Below are positions 26,741-35,695 of a stretch of DNA of 64,000 bases, one piece after another. Position numbers and translations under genes: made by a program. The notes beneath the pieces are model-generated. The model did not search any database. It saw nothing but the letters and a program-made list of their open reading frames with translations, and had not been told where the DNA came from. Numbering within the stretch: the first letter of the stretch is position 1; each line of letters opens with the position of its first letter. Source of the stretch: Methanorbis rubei (GTDB lineage: Archaea; Halobacteriota; Methanomicrobia; Methanomicrobiales; Methanocorpusculaceae); assembly GCF_032714495.1 (NCBI RefSeq), contig NZ_JAWDKB010000006.1, forward strand, positions 62,001 to 126,000. The letters run 5' to 3'.

Positions 26741-28018
26741 TTAGGAGTACATCGCGTCCGGCTGCTGCATCACGATACCGGTCCTGCCGCTCTTCACCGA
26801 CACAAGAGCTTTCGCGAAGTCTTCCTGATTGATCATCGTCCGCCGCTTGCGGATTGCATTCATACCTGCCTCAACACAGACCGCCATCAGCTCTGAACCA
26901 TTCATTCCTTCGGTCTGGTCCGCAATTTCCTCTAAGGAAACGGTTTTTCGCAGATTCATTTTCTTCGTATGAATCTCAAGAATTACCTTCCGTCCTTTCG
27001 CGTCCGGCAGCGGGAACTCAATGATGCGGTCAAACCGCCCCGGGCGCAGGAGTGCCTTGTCAAGAATATCCTGACGGTTCGTTGCGCCGATAACTTTCAC
27101 ATCGCCGCGTTTGTCAAAACCGTCAAGCTCTGCAAGCAGCTGCATGAGTGTACGGTTGACCTCATGATCCCCTGCCGAGTAGGCATCATGCATCCTTGAC
27201 GCTCCGATCGCATCGATCTCATCGATGAAAACGATAGCAGGAGCCCGTTCGCGTGCCATCTGGAACAGCTCGCGAACCAGTCTCGCTCCCTCACCGATGT
27301 ACTTCTGCACCAGCTCGGATCCGACCACATGAATAAACGTCGCCTTCGTGTGATGGGCGACTGCTTTTGCCAGCAGCGTCTTGCCGGTTCCGGGCGGCCC
27401 GTACATCAGCACCCCTTTCGGCGGCTCAATACCGACCGCCTCAAACAGCTTCGGCGACTTGAGTGGCAGCTCAACCGACTCGCGGAGCATCTGCTTCTGC
27501 TCCTCAAGACCGCCGATGTCGTCATACGTAACTGACGGAGCGTCTAAAATCTCCATCGTCTCCACCTGCATATCATATCGTGCAGGCAGAATGTCAACGA
27601 CCGTGAATGACTGAAGGTGCATCGCGCACTGGGCGCCCGGCACCACATCCTTCGTTGACGTGAGATGTTCACTTATTCGGGAAAGGAACTGCGGGCCGGT
27701 CGTGCTCCTCACCACCGCATGGTTTTCGTCGAGAACCGACTCGATGGTTCCAAGCACCAGAGGAGGGCTGCGGTAGCTGTCAAGCTCTTCACGCAGTTTT
27801 TTTACCTCGCGCTTCTGCTGATCCCGCTGCGACTCTGCTGCCGCGTTCTGGAGCCTGAGCTGGCGGACCTGTTCGCGAAGCTCGTAGTTTCTGCTCTCCA
27901 ACGAAACATTCGTCTTTCGCAGAGCTGCAAGCTCGCTCTCCTCAGGCAACGGGGCCCTGCTGTCTGCCGTATTCTGATCGCTCGCTAACGGCGACATAAT
28001 ATCGGGTGTTTCTGACAT
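26741..28018 (-). CDS. pan: proteasome-activating nucleotidase (PAN)
   Basis: A 425-residue AAA ATPase. An N-terminal coiled coil (residues 25-85) precedes an OB domain, then the ATPase with GPPGTGKT near residue 205, FIDEIDAIG and the second-region NRTLMQLLAELDG. The C-terminus ends MYS, an HbYX motif (hydrophobic-Tyr-any) that opens the 20S proteasome gate. It unfolds substrates for degradation in the cytoplasm. The gene is divergent from the MBF1 gene. Confidence 0.95.
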   Translation of the reverse strand: MSETPDIMSPLASDQNTADSRAPLPEESELAALRKTNVSLESRNYELREQVRQLRLQNAAAESQRDQQKREVKKLREELDSYRSPPLVLGTIESVLDENHAVVRSTTGPQFLSRISEHLTSTKDVVPGAQCAMHLQSFTVVDILPARYDMQVETMEILDAPSVTYDDIGGLEEQKQMLRESVELPLKSPKLFEAVGIEPPKGVLMYGPPGTGKTLLAKAVAHHTKATFIHVVGSELVQKYIGEGARLVRELFQMARERAPAIVFIDEIDAIGASRMHDAYSAGDHEVNRTLMQLLAELDGFDKRGDVKVIGATNRQDILDKALLRPGRFDRIIEFPLPDAKGRKVILEIHTKKMNLRKTVSLEEIADQTEGMNGSELMAVCVEAGMNAIRKRRTMINQEDFAKALVSVKSGRTGIVMQQPDAMYS

Positions 28019-28172
28019 GGCAACTTACGGGTATATCAGTGTATATCGCTAAAATATCTTCTCATCCGAGTTTTGGATTGAATGATATCAGGTTTTCATT
28101 CATTCCTGAAATGTATCGGTATCCGAATCGTTAATGTGTTAGAAATAAAAAATAGATAACGGCGAATTTATC

Positions 28173-28685
28173 ATGCAAACAGAATACTGTGAGTTATGTG
28201 GTGCACCTCTCACCAAGAAGGCAAGACTGGTGCAGATTGAGGGTGCCAAACCAATGAAGGTTTGCGATAAATGTGCCAAGCTCGGCACAGAGATTCAGGC
28301 ACCAAAAGTTGCCAGCGCCGGATACGGCAAGCCGACGCTGACAAGAAAGTCCGCGCCTGCATCCACCCCGTCAACCCCTCGCAAACGCGATATGTTCGAT
28401 TATATTGAGGGCGATGTTGTGGAGGATTTCGCAAAGCGGATCACTGCGGCACGTCAGGAGAAAGGATATACCCAGAAGGATCTTGCTTTTATCCTGAAGA
28501 TGCAGGAAGGCGACATCAAGAAACTTGAGCGCGGAGAGCGTGCGCCGACCGAGGCTGAACGCAGCAAGCTCGAGAGCGAGCTTGGCATCCGGCTTCTTGA
28601 TTCAGATGGTGATGCAAACTCGCTTCAGCAGGGTGGCGCACCTGCAACGACGCTGGGCGATGTTTTACAGGTAAAGAAGAAATAA
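28173..28685 (+). CDS. multiprotein bridging factor 1 (archaeal MBF1)
   Basis: A 170-residue protein. The N-terminal zinc ribbon has CELC and CDKC. A flexible region with Ser, Thr and Pro follows. The HTH_3 domain is near residues 85-145 ([33 protein letters not shown]). This zinc ribbon plus HTH layout is diagnostic of archaeal MBF1. It contacts the transcription or translation machinery; its exact task is not settled. The TPI gene follows after 14 bases. Confidence 0.9.
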   Translation: MQTEYCELCGAPLTKKARLVQIEGAKPMKVCDKCAKLGTEIQAPKVASAGYGKPTLTRKSAPASTPSTPRKRDMFDYIEGDVVEDFAKRITAARQEKGYTQKDLAFILKMQEGDIKKLERGERAPTEAERSKLESELGIRLLDSDGDANSLQQGGAPATTLGDVLQVKKK

Positions 28686-28699
28686 GTGGGCTATTCCAA

Positions 28700-29365
28700 A
28701 TGGCATCTCCCCTTATTCTTATTAATTTTAAGTCGTACCGCGAGGGTGCGGGAAATAATGCCGGCCAGATAGGGACTGCGGCAGAGCTTGTGATGCAGGA
28801 GTCCGGGGTGACGATTGGTGTTGCTCCGCAGTTTACGGAACTTCATCCGTTCTGTAAGCATTATGAGATTCCGGTGTATGCTCAGCATATTGATCCTGTC
28901 GAGGGTGCGTTTACGGGACGTGTTCCTGCGTTTACGGTCCGTGCGGCAGGTTGTGTTGGGTCACTGATTAATCACTCTGAGCGCAGGTTGACGATTGCTG
29001 ATATTGAGGCTACGGTTGCCGCGGCAAAGTTCCATCATCTGGAGTCGGTGGTCTGCACGAATAATGCGGCGGTGTCTGCGGCTGCTGCTCTGTTTGCGCC
29101 GACATATGTTGCGATCGAGCCTCCTGAGCTGATCGGTTCAGGCATTTCGGTTGCTACGGCAAATCCTGAGATTATCCAGAGCTCGGTTGAGGGTGTGCAC
29201 CGCGTGAATCCTGAGGTGAAGGTTCTGTGCGGGGCTGGTATTCAGTCAGGCGAGTGCGTGAAGAAAGCGCTGGAACTTGGAGCGGACGGTGTGCTCCTTG
29301 CGTCGAGTGTGGTGAAGGCGAAGGATCCTGAGGCTGTGCTGCGCGATTTAATCTCAAAGATTTAA
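28700..29365 (+). CDS. tpiA: archaeal triosephosphate isomerase
   Basis: A 221-residue TIM barrel, the short length usual for archaeal TPI. Catalytic residues are visible: Asn/Lys at [10 protein letters not shown] near residue 8, His-Ser-Glu in NHSERRL near residue 91 and the catalytic Glu in [13 protein letters not shown] near residue 139. The phosphate loop is CGAGIQSGE followed by DGVLLASS. It interconverts glyceraldehyde 3-phosphate and dihydroxyacetone phosphate. Cotranscription with mbf1 is likely. Confidence 0.95.
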   Translation: MASPLILINFKSYREGAGNNAGQIGTAAELVMQESGVTIGVAPQFTELHPFCKHYEIPVYAQHIDPVEGAFTGRVPAFTVRAAGCVGSLINHSERRLTIADIEATVAAAKFHHLESVVCTNNAAVSAAAALFAPTYVAIEPPELIGSGISVATANPEIIQSSVEGVHRVNPEVKVLCGAGIQSGECVKKALELGADGVLLASSVVKAKDPEAVLRDLISKI

Positions 29366-29419
29366 TGTTTGCATGATTTTAAAGGGGGATCCACCCTCGA
29401 ATACTTTTTTTTGGTAAAA

Positions 29420-29475
29420 TTTGAAACGCGAATGGCACGAGTCGCATGCCGAAGGCATGCGACTCGCGTTTCAAA
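29420..29475. repeat. minimal type 2 palindrome between convergent genes
   Basis: TTTGAAACGCGA at 29420-29431 is mirrored by TCGCGTTTCAAA at 29464-29475. Inside, CGAGTCGCATGCC is mirrored by GGCATGCGACTCG around a GAA loop. This hairpin may act as a bidirectional terminator for the TPI gene and the flavoprotein gene. It is the shortest copy of the type 2 family in the window. Confidence 0.65.
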
Positions 29476-29487
29476 CAGCAAAAAAAA

Positions 29488-30057
29488 TTATTTGCGCATC
29501 TGTAAAATCAGATACGCCGTGTTCTGCGCAAACTTCCGCATCGTTGCAATGCCTTCTGCATCATCGGCAACCGTTCCTGCCGCATGGCCGAACGCGATAT
29601 TCCAGTAGCTCGAACCCGGAACAATCATATCAGAGATGAAAAACATCATCAGCATCTCCTGCAGTGTTGCCGAGTGGCCGCCGCGGCGTGCGACAACAAC
29701 CGGTCCGCCAACCTTTCTGGACAGCCAGTTACCGTTTACCCGAGCAACCATCGCAACGCGCTGAAGAAGATTCATCACATCTCCGCGTGCGGTTCCAAAG
29801 TAGACCGGAGCACCGATAATAAAACCGTCAGCCTCGCGGATGTCAGGGAGAATCTCGTTTAAGCCGTCCTGTAAGGAGCATTTACCAAGCTTCGCGCACT
29901 GGCCGCAGGCGATGCAGGACTGAATGGGGTTTCCGCGGAGCGAGAGAATTTTTGCGGTGAGTTCTGCCGCTTCCAGCTCCTCTTTGCATACATTCAGCAG
30001 GAACTCCGTGTTGCTATCTGCCCGCGGACTTCCTGAAATTAAAACTACGTCTGCCAT
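29488..30057 (-). CDS. iron-sulfur flavoprotein / NADPH-dependent FMN reductase family
   Basis: A 189-residue flavodoxin-like protein. SGSPRADSNTEFL near residue 8 binds the FMN phosphate. The cysteine pattern CIACGQC followed by KC (near residues 48-59) resembles the compact 4Fe-4S motif of methanogen iron-sulfur flavoproteins (Isf). GAPVYFGTARGDVMNLLQR is also typical of that group. Isf proteins handle oxygen or peroxide or carry electrons; the exact role here is inferred from the family. Confidence 0.82.
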   Translation of the reverse strand: MADVVLISGSPRADSNTEFLLNVCKEELEAAELTAKILSLRGNPIQSCIACGQCAKLGKCSLQDGLNEILPDIREADGFIIGAPVYFGTARGDVMNLLQRVAMVARVNGNWLSRKVGGPVVVARRGGHSATLQEMLMMFFISDMIVPGSSYWNIAFGHAAGTVADDAEGIATMRKFAQNTAYLILQMRK

Positions 30058-30149
30058 ATCTGTACCTGTTTCGTTTTTGGGATTATCAATCCGCTACAAT
30101 ATTACAGAGGGATTTTGCTCCGCATCCATTCAGAGGATTTTCCTCCTGA

Positions 30150-30445
30150 GTCGCAAGTCGCAAGTCGACAATCTACAATCTACAATCTACAGTCGACAGT
30201 CACAACTCATATGCTGGTTATCTAAAAGATGAAGCGCCCAATAATTTCTCCAACTGCCTCTGCTTTTTTCCCTCTGCAATTACTCATCTTTATTATTCTT
30301 TAGTGAAATAGAACTACAACAGGACTGAGTAGTTGTCATATTTCTTTTCGAAATATGGACATTCGCCCGCTTTTTTAGAAATTATGATCAGGATACGAGT
30401 TGCGACTGTAGATTGTGGACTGCGGATTGTAGACTTACGAGTTGC
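30150..30445. repeat. short direct and inverted repeats before the TIM-barrel gene
   Basis: Near 30151-30200 there are direct repeats of GTCGCAA and three of CAATCTA. Near 30397-30450, GAGTTGCGA and GATTGTAGA or GATTGTGGA read as their reverse complements. The two clusters are about 220 bases apart. No gene is visible between 30058 and 30522, and the middle is AT-rich. Confidence 0.5.
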
Positions 30446-30522
30446 GATCACAAATCTTCCCGACCCTGCCAAATCGCCAAAGCCATTTTTTTCTCACAGC
30501 GCACACTACTACTATAATAGAC

Positions 30523-31245
30523 ATGTACTCAATATCCACCCACTGTCTTCACGCAGAACCGCTCAGCTCAGCCCTCGACAAACTTGTTCCCTACACCAAC
30601 AACGTTGAGATCATGAGCGACGGCCCGCATCTGCTAACCGATACCAAACTTCTCGAATCCTACAGCTTCAAGTACAGCATTCACGCTCCCTCCCGCGGCG
30701 TGAACATTGCTTCCGTTCTTGAACCCATCCGCCGCGCATCAGTCGAGGTCATCGCCGACACCTTTGCCCTTGCCGCAGAAGTTGACGCATCGGTTGTTGT
30801 CCATCCCGGCTACTTTGCCTGGGAGTACGAGTATGAGCTTGCCGAACAGCACCTTCGCGCCTCCCTCGCACAGATTCGTGCCGAGTCCATTCAGTACGGC
30901 GTCACCTACTTTATTGAAAACATGGGCAACTGGGGCTACTTCTTCCTCAAAGAACCAAAGGACCTTTCCCTGCTTGACGGTGCCCTCTTCTGCCTTGACG
31001 TCGGCCATGCAAACGAGTGCGGCAACCTTGACCAGTTCCTTCCCTCCTCCTTCGCCCACGTGCATCTCCATGACAACAACGGCAAAAGTGACAGCCATGA
31101 ATCAATCGGCAAAGGAAACATCAACTTTGACGTGGTAATGAAACGTGTCGCTGAAAACAATATCCAAACACCGGTCATCGAGGTTGAGTCCTTTGACGGT
31201 GCCCTTGAGACCCTTGACCTCCTCACCAAACGATACGGAGCGTAA
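30523..31245 (+). CDS. xylose-isomerase-like TIM barrel (sugar phosphate isomerase / AP endonuclease family 2 fold)
   Basis: A 240-residue protein. Metal-ligand motifs of this superfamily are visible: HAPSRG near residue 47, VVHPGYF near 92, FIENMG near 127, CLDVGHANE near 156 and HVHLHDNNG near 178, then the late VIEVES. Whether it cleaves abasic DNA or isomerises a sugar cannot be told. The ATG at 30523 is preferred to an open extension that reaches 30442 through the repeat cluster. The next gene begins five bases after its stop. Confidence 0.78.
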   Translation: MYSISTHCLHAEPLSSALDKLVPYTNNVEIMSDGPHLLTDTKLLESYSFKYSIHAPSRGVNIASVLEPIRRASVEVIADTFALAAEVDASVVVHPGYFAWEYEYELAEQHLRASLAQIRAESIQYGVTYFIENMGNWGYFFLKEPKDLSLLDGALFCLDVGHANECGNLDQFLPSSFAHVHLHDNNGKSDSHESIGKGNINFDVVMKRVAENNIQTPVIEVESFDGALETLDLLTKRYGA

Positions 31246-31250
31246 ACGCG

Positions 31251-32000
31251 GTGGTGAAGCTTACCTGGGAACAACGGCTGATTATTGCGCTCATCTGCAT
31301 ATCTGTCCTCGTCTACATGATAAAATTCATCGTGTTCGGTGATGACGGCGAGAGCAACACGCTCTCCTACATCTTCAACAGCCTCGGCTTTCTGCCGATC
31401 AACATTTTGATTGTAACCATCATCATCAACCGGCTTCTTTCCATGCGGGCAAAACAACAGCAGCAGGAAAAGATGAAGATGGTTATCGGCCTCTTCTTCT
31501 CTGAGATGGGGTCCCGCCTGCTCCGCCTGATTACCTCGTCAGATCCTGATGCGGGAGTTATCCGCGACACTCTTGCGGTCCATAAAACATGGGCGGCCGA
31601 GGATTTTTCCCAGGCAAAGCAGCAGCTTGCCTCCTGTAGGTTCCTTGCCTCTCCTTCTGCTGCAGATCTTATTGAGATTCGCAATCTCCTTGAGAAGCAT
31701 CATGAGTTTCTGCTCAGACTGATTGAAAATCCTGTTCTTCTTGAACACAACAGCATCTCAAAACTTTTGCAGGATCTCTTCCATCTCGGCGAGGAGCTTG
31801 CAAGCCGCGGAAATATTGCCGATCTTCCAGAGACTGATATTGCGCATCTCGCAGGCGACGTGAACCGCGTCTACTCGCAGCTGACTTTTGTCTGGCTCGA
31901 TCATATGGAGTATCTTGCGGCAAACTATCCGTATCTTTTGTCGCTTTCGATTCGCAAGAGTCCGTTCACGCTCCAGTGTGATGTGGTCGTTCGCGAATGA
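31251..32000 (+). CDS. membrane protein of unknown function
   Basis: A 249-residue protein beginning at GTG 31251 or 31254. Two hydrophobic spans are near residues 8-30 and 43-63, followed by a largely helical cytoplasmic domain of about 180 residues with many Leu and charged residues. No family motif is recognised. It follows the TIM-barrel gene after five bases, so the two probably share a transcript. Confidence 0.72.
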   Translation: MVKLTWEQRLIIALICISVLVYMIKFIVFGDDGESNTLSYIFNSLGFLPINILIVTIIINRLLSMRAKQQQQEKMKMVIGLFFSEMGSRLLRLITSSDPDAGVIRDTLAVHKTWAAEDFSQAKQQLASCRFLASPSAADLIEIRNLLEKHHEFLLRLIENPVLLEHNSISKLLQDLFHLGEELASRGNIADLPETDIAHLAGDVNRVYSQLTFVWLDHMEYLAANYPYLLSLSIRKSPFTLQCDVVVRE

Positions 32001-32021
32001 GTTGCCGGTTTTGAAATATTT

Positions 32022-32197
32022 GAAACGCGAAGAACGCGAATAAAAAATCGCCAATGGCGATTTTTCAAAAAAAATTGACTGTACTTCTCGAAATGAAGAT
32101 GTTGTCTAAATAAAAATCTTAAAAATTGCCCAAGGCGTTTTTTTATTCCGCGAAGCTGCGAAGCAGTGAGCAGGCCGAAGGCATGCGATTCGCGTTT
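32022..32197. repeat. type 2 palindromic repeat, copy F
   Basis: It starts GAAACGCGAA and ends TTCGCGTTT. It has an AATCGCC-AAT-GGCGATT hairpin at 32046-32066 and a degraded mirror (AATTGCCCAAGGCG) near 32124. The right part contains GAGCAGGCCGAAGGCATGCG, a phrase also seen in the repeats near 6740 (as its complement) and 37141. No gene is seen. Confidence 0.65.
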
Positions 32198-32206
32198 ATC
32201 CGAGTT

Positions 32207-32557
32207 TTATTTCATGAAGTCAAGCCGGTCCCACCACTTCGCGGCAGGTTTTTCGGCTGTTTTCTCTTCCATTTCCCGCTTCTCCTCAAGATCAATCACA
32301 TGGTGCATGACCCGCACCTCTTTTTTCAGCTCATCTATGCTGCGCAGAAGCATGTCCACATTCTTCTGCATTTTCGCAAACTCCTTGAAGTCGCGTTTGG
32401 GTGCGGGCGGCATCTCCCCTTTCTGCTCGGCCTGAAAGAGGCCTGCCTCGATCAGCCTGAGCACTGCCTCGTTACGGTCGACCTCCTGTTTTTTTGCAAA
32501 CAGATCGATCCGCTCCGACAGTTCAGTATCCAGTGTGAATGATAACCTGAGCACCAT
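32207..32557 (-). CDS. ribbon-helix-helix protein with coiled-coil tail
   Basis: A 116-residue protein. The N-terminal VLRLSFTLDTELSERIDLFAKKQEVDRNEAVLRLI resembles a CopG/MetJ-type ribbon-helix-helix domain. Residues 55-105 form a charged helix likely to be a coiled coil (KMQKNVDMLLRSIDELKKEVRVM). The ATG at 32557 follows GAGAG; a GTG three codons upstream is possible. The role is unknown, though DNA binding is likely. Confidence 0.65.
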   Translation of the reverse strand: MVLRLSFTLDTELSERIDLFAKKQEVDRNEAVLRLIEAGLFQAEQKGEMPPAPKRDFKEFAKMQKNVDMLLRSIDELKKEVRVMHHVIDLEEKREMEEKTAEKPAAKWWDRLDFMK

Positions 32558-32592
32558 CTCTCTCACTAAGTGGTTGGGTGCCGGACCCTGAT

Positions 32593-34035
32593 TTAGTTAA
32601 CCGTTGAGAGCGCTACAATTCGCTCCACGTCAAGACAGCTTTCCAGATGTCGTGCGAGGGCCGCATACGGATCGCCGGCATCGCCTGCCGGAGTGTAGGG
32701 AACATTCTTTTTTTCGGCAAGATGGCCGACAAGAGCATCGACCGCTTCTGCATTGGCGAACAGTCCGTGCATGTAGGTGCCAAAGAGGAGTCCGGTCTCG
32801 TCAACGCATCCCTCGTCCGTGAACGCGGGAGCTCCTGCAACACTGCTTTTGCCTGAGTGTATCTCGTAACCTGATGCGGTGTTCATTCGGGAAAGGATTG
32901 GTCCTTTTCCTTTTGAGACTCTTTTCACCTGACGGGTGATCTTGTCATAATGGTCAAAGATCGTGTGCACCGGAAGCAGATTCAGCCCTTCGTAGTCTGC
33001 GACAACTTCTCCTTCGATTGCGTTGTCGAAGATGGATGTTCCCATCATCTGGTATCCGCCGCAGATGCCTATCACCGGCTTTCCGGTTTTCGCGTAGGCA
33101 GTAATCTGGTCTGCGGCACCCGAAGACCTGAGAACTGCAAGGTCATCGACGGTGTTTTTTGTTCCGGGTAAAATGACCGCATCATAGGCGTCGAGCGAAG
33201 TTCCCGGCTCAACGTACTCAACTGCTGCGGCTTCTTCAAGCAGAGAGAAGTCGGTGAAGTTTGAGATGTGGGGGTAGCGGATGACTGCGACTCTGATATT
33301 TTTTACCGCAGGTATTTTGTCTGCGAGTGAGAGCGAGTCCTCTTCAGGAAGTGCAAGTTTCATCCAAGGCACGATGCCAAGTACCGGTATTCCGGTAAGA
33401 TCTTCGAGAATTTTTCTGCCTGACTCAAAGAGCTGTGCGTCACCCCGGAATTTGTTGACGATGATTCCCTTCACCAAGGGGCGGACGTCATCCGGTAAAA
33501 GGGCGATCGTTCCATAGATCTGTGCGAATATTCCTCCGCGTTCGATGTCTCCGACAAGGATGATTGGTATCTGCAAACGTTTTGCGAGCTGGATGTTTGC
33601 AATGTCGCGGTCGTAGAGGTTCACCTCGGCAGCACCTCCTGCTCCTTCGACGATGATATTGGTGTACTCGCTTTTCAGTCGGTCGTATGCAGCAACTGCT
33701 TCGGCAAGCAGGTACTCGGTCTCTGTGTAGTAGTCGGCAATTTTGGTGTCTTTCCAGGGCTTTCCGAGAAGCACCACCTGCGAGACTGCGTTTCCTTTGG
33801 GCTTTAAGAGCACCGGATTCATGTCTGCGACCGGAAGGGCCCGGGCTGCGAATGCCTGGGTTGCCTGGGCGATGCCGATCTCTGCTCCCTCTTCGGTGAT
33901 ATAGGAGTTCAAGCTCATGTTCTGCGCCTTGAACGGTGCTACAGGGATGCCCCGGTCGCTGAGTATGCGGCAGATTCCTGCTGTTATTGAGCTTTTACCT
34001 GCATGAGAGGAGGTTCCGAGGACCATCAGAGACAT
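32593..34035 (-). CDS. cobQ: cobyric acid synthase CobQ
   Basis: A 480-residue glutamine-dependent amidase. The N-terminal dethiobiotin-synthase-like ATPase has GTSSHAGKSSI near residue 7. The C-terminal class I glutamine amidotransferase domain has the triad Cys in GICGGYQMMG near residue 325 and the His of TYMHGLF near residue 420. It amidates four carboxyls of adenosylcobyrinic acid diamide in cobamide synthesis. The CobY-CobD pair at 46-48 kb serves the same pathway. Confidence 0.93.
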   Translation of the reverse strand: MSLMVLGTSSHAGKSSITAGICRILSDRGIPVAPFKAQNMSLNSYITEEGAEIGIAQATQAFAARALPVADMNPVLLKPKGNAVSQVVLLGKPWKDTKIADYYTETEYLLAEAVAAYDRLKSEYTNIIVEGAGGAAEVNLYDRDIANIQLAKRLQIPIILVGDIERGGIFAQIYGTIALLPDDVRPLVKGIIVNKFRGDAQLFESGRKILEDLTGIPVLGIVPWMKLALPEEDSLSLADKIPAVKNIRVAVIRYPHISNFTDFSLLEEAAAVEYVEPGTSLDAYDAVILPGTKNTVDDLAVLRSSGAADQITAYAKTGKPVIGICGGYQMMGTSIFDNAIEGEVVADYEGLNLLPVHTIFDHYDKITRQVKRVSKGKGPILSRMNTASGYEIHSGKSSVAGAPAFTDEGCVDETGLLFGTYMHGLFANAEAVDALVGHLAEKKNVPYTPAGDAGDPYAALARHLESCLDVERIVALSTVN

Positions 34036-34186
34036 GAGATACTCGTTTGCGGTGCGGAAAAATAATAATTTGGATTGATGTGGGTTTGTCCATAAATTCG
34101 TGTATTGGCAAACAATGTTTAGGATTGATCAGATCCGCCCATGGAGCTGTGATTAATGGCGAATATCGACTGATGTAAAAAAGAAA

Positions 34187-34792
34187 TTATTTCCTCTCTT
34201 CGAGGAGTTTGCGAATAGCCGCAACTTCTGCGATGAGTGCGGTCATGTCGGCATTGGCTGTTGTCTGCGCAGTCACCTTCGGTGCACCGCCGGTTGCCGC
34301 AGGGCTTGGGGCAGTGCCGCGGACGAAGTCCATGATGAGTGCACGCAAGGGTTCAGGCTCTTCGATACCTTCAAGCGAAATCTCCGCAGATCCGTTCGTT
34401 CCTGAGTATCCGGCAGTCTGAATCTTGAGGTTAGAGATGCCGAAGATTCTCATGACCGGACCTTGGACAATATCAACATTGGTGATTCTGTTGTAGGGAA
34501 CAATTCCGGTTTTGCGGAACCAGACACCGCGCTTCCAGGTCATCTCGGTCTCATTGAGATGGTAGACGACCGACTTGTAGTAGAGAACGACCCACACAAC
34601 GCCGAAGACCAGACAGGCGATGAGAATTACTGCTGCTGCAATCGCAATGGATGCGCCAAGACCGAATATATCGCCAATGAACACCCAACCAAAACAGAGA
34701 GCCCAGATGAAGGCTATAAGTAAGATCGTGGCGATCGCGAGGTAGGGTTTGTACTTCAGTGAGGGTTTGAAGTCTTCTCCGAGTTGAATCAT
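34187..34792 (-). CDS. bacterial-PH-domain (YdbS-like) membrane protein
   Basis: A 201-residue protein. Two hydrophobic spans near residues 20-75 are followed by a bPH2-like domain with the usual WKRGVWFRKTGIVPYNRITNVDIVQGPVMRIFGI pattern. The last 40 residues include an Ala/Thr-rich linker and a short helix ending in EVAAIRKLLEERK. The ATG at 34792 is chosen since the domain starts there; the frame extends to 34870. The role is membrane-associated and otherwise unknown. Confidence 0.78.
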   Translation of the reverse strand: MIQLGEDFKPSLKYKPYLAIATILLIAFIWALCFGWVFIGDIFGLGASIAIAAAVILIACLVFGVVWVVLYYKSVVYHLNETEMTWKRGVWFRKTGIVPYNRITNVDIVQGPVMRIFGISNLKIQTAGYSGTNGSAEISLEGIEEPEPLRALIMDFVRGTAPSPAATGGAPKVTAQTTANADMTALIAEVAAIRKLLEERK

Positions 34793-34903
34793 TATAGGGT
34801 TACGTCGTAGTGAGATGAGATAAACTTTCTTGCCTGTTTTGTAAAAAAGTGATGTAGATGACAACCTCAATCCATTTTTATGATTGAGATCATCATGCAG
34901 TTC

Positions 34904-35341
34904 TCAGTAGTATCCTCTCGGAATGTCGGTTGAGGAGTAGGTGTAGGTCTCACCGGTTTCTTTGTCAACAATCGTGTAGTGGATTACTCCGCTTGCATCG
35001 GTGGTCCAGGTCATGGTACTGCCGTCTTCTGTGACCGCGGTTCCGGATTGGTTGTTTCCAACAACACTGGTACCGTCAGTGCCCTGGTAGTTGATATCGC
35101 CGTTTTTGCTTCCGGTGACTGTAGATCCGTCGACTGTTTTTCCTGAATAGGAACCGTCAGGGTTGACCCATACTTCATTTCCTTCTTCATCAATACCGTA
35201 GTGGGATCCGTCGGCATTCTGGTACACCGTGACACCATCCTCAGTGTACACCTGAGTTACCACACCAGGCGTTCCCACACAACCTGCAGATACGGTCAGC
35301 AGGACAACACACATTATCAAAACAATCAGCAATCGCTTCAT
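34904..35341 (-). CDS. secreted lipoprotein-like protein
   Basis: A 145-residue protein with a signal peptide ending in a lipobox-like SAGC near residue 20. The mature part is made of short repeats rich in Asp, Gly, Ser, Thr and Tyr (DGSHYG, DGSYSG, DGSTVTG, DGSTMT), suggesting a beta-rich repeat structure. It carries no catalytic signature. It is probably anchored on the outer face of the membrane. Function unknown. Confidence 0.72.
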   Translation of the reverse strand: MKRLLIVLIMCVVLLTVSAGCVGTPGVVTQVYTEDGVTVYQNADGSHYGIDEEGNEVWVNPDGSYSGKTVDGSTVTGSKNGDINYQGTDGTSVVGNNQSGTAVTEDGSTMTWTTDASGVIHYTIVDKETGETYTYSSTDIPRGYY

Positions 35342-35695
35342 ACATGAATGTCTTTCTTTCAGGTGATATATAGTATTTCTGATGAAATACTTGTGATGTG
35401 TGGATGGGATCGGATATTTTTCAGCCCAATGTTACATTAATTCTGAAAATCAATCTCGTTTTCATTGACAAAATCAAAAACGCAGCAATATTTATACATG
35501 TGTATTTTCCGGAAAAATATGCGCGAAACATTAATCAACAGAAATCGGGGGATGTGTGGTGATCCCTACGCGGCTTGTTTATTAACTTCAGCTGCTCATC
35601 ACTCGTTATATTTTCTTCCGCGGGCTACTCAGAAACAATACTGCATCCTCCCCTCAGCCGAGATATTCATCTCGTCACGCGACTCATACATATAC
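35342..35695 (+). promoter_or_regulatory. long AT-rich upstream region of the ornithine cyclodeaminase gene
   Basis: A TATA-like AATATTTATACATG lies at 35483-35496, which would give a leader of about 180 bases. The leader contains a small inverted repeat GGGGAT...ATCCCT near 35549-35568. The cyclodeaminase frame is open back to 35465, but this part is unlike the protein family. A second possible promoter, CATACATATACATGA, touches the start codon. No gene is seen. Confidence 0.35.

Noticed and set aside
30442-30522. N-terminal extension of the TIM-barrel gene
   Set aside because: The extra residues are encoded by repeat-rich DNA and are not part of the fold, which begins at 30523.
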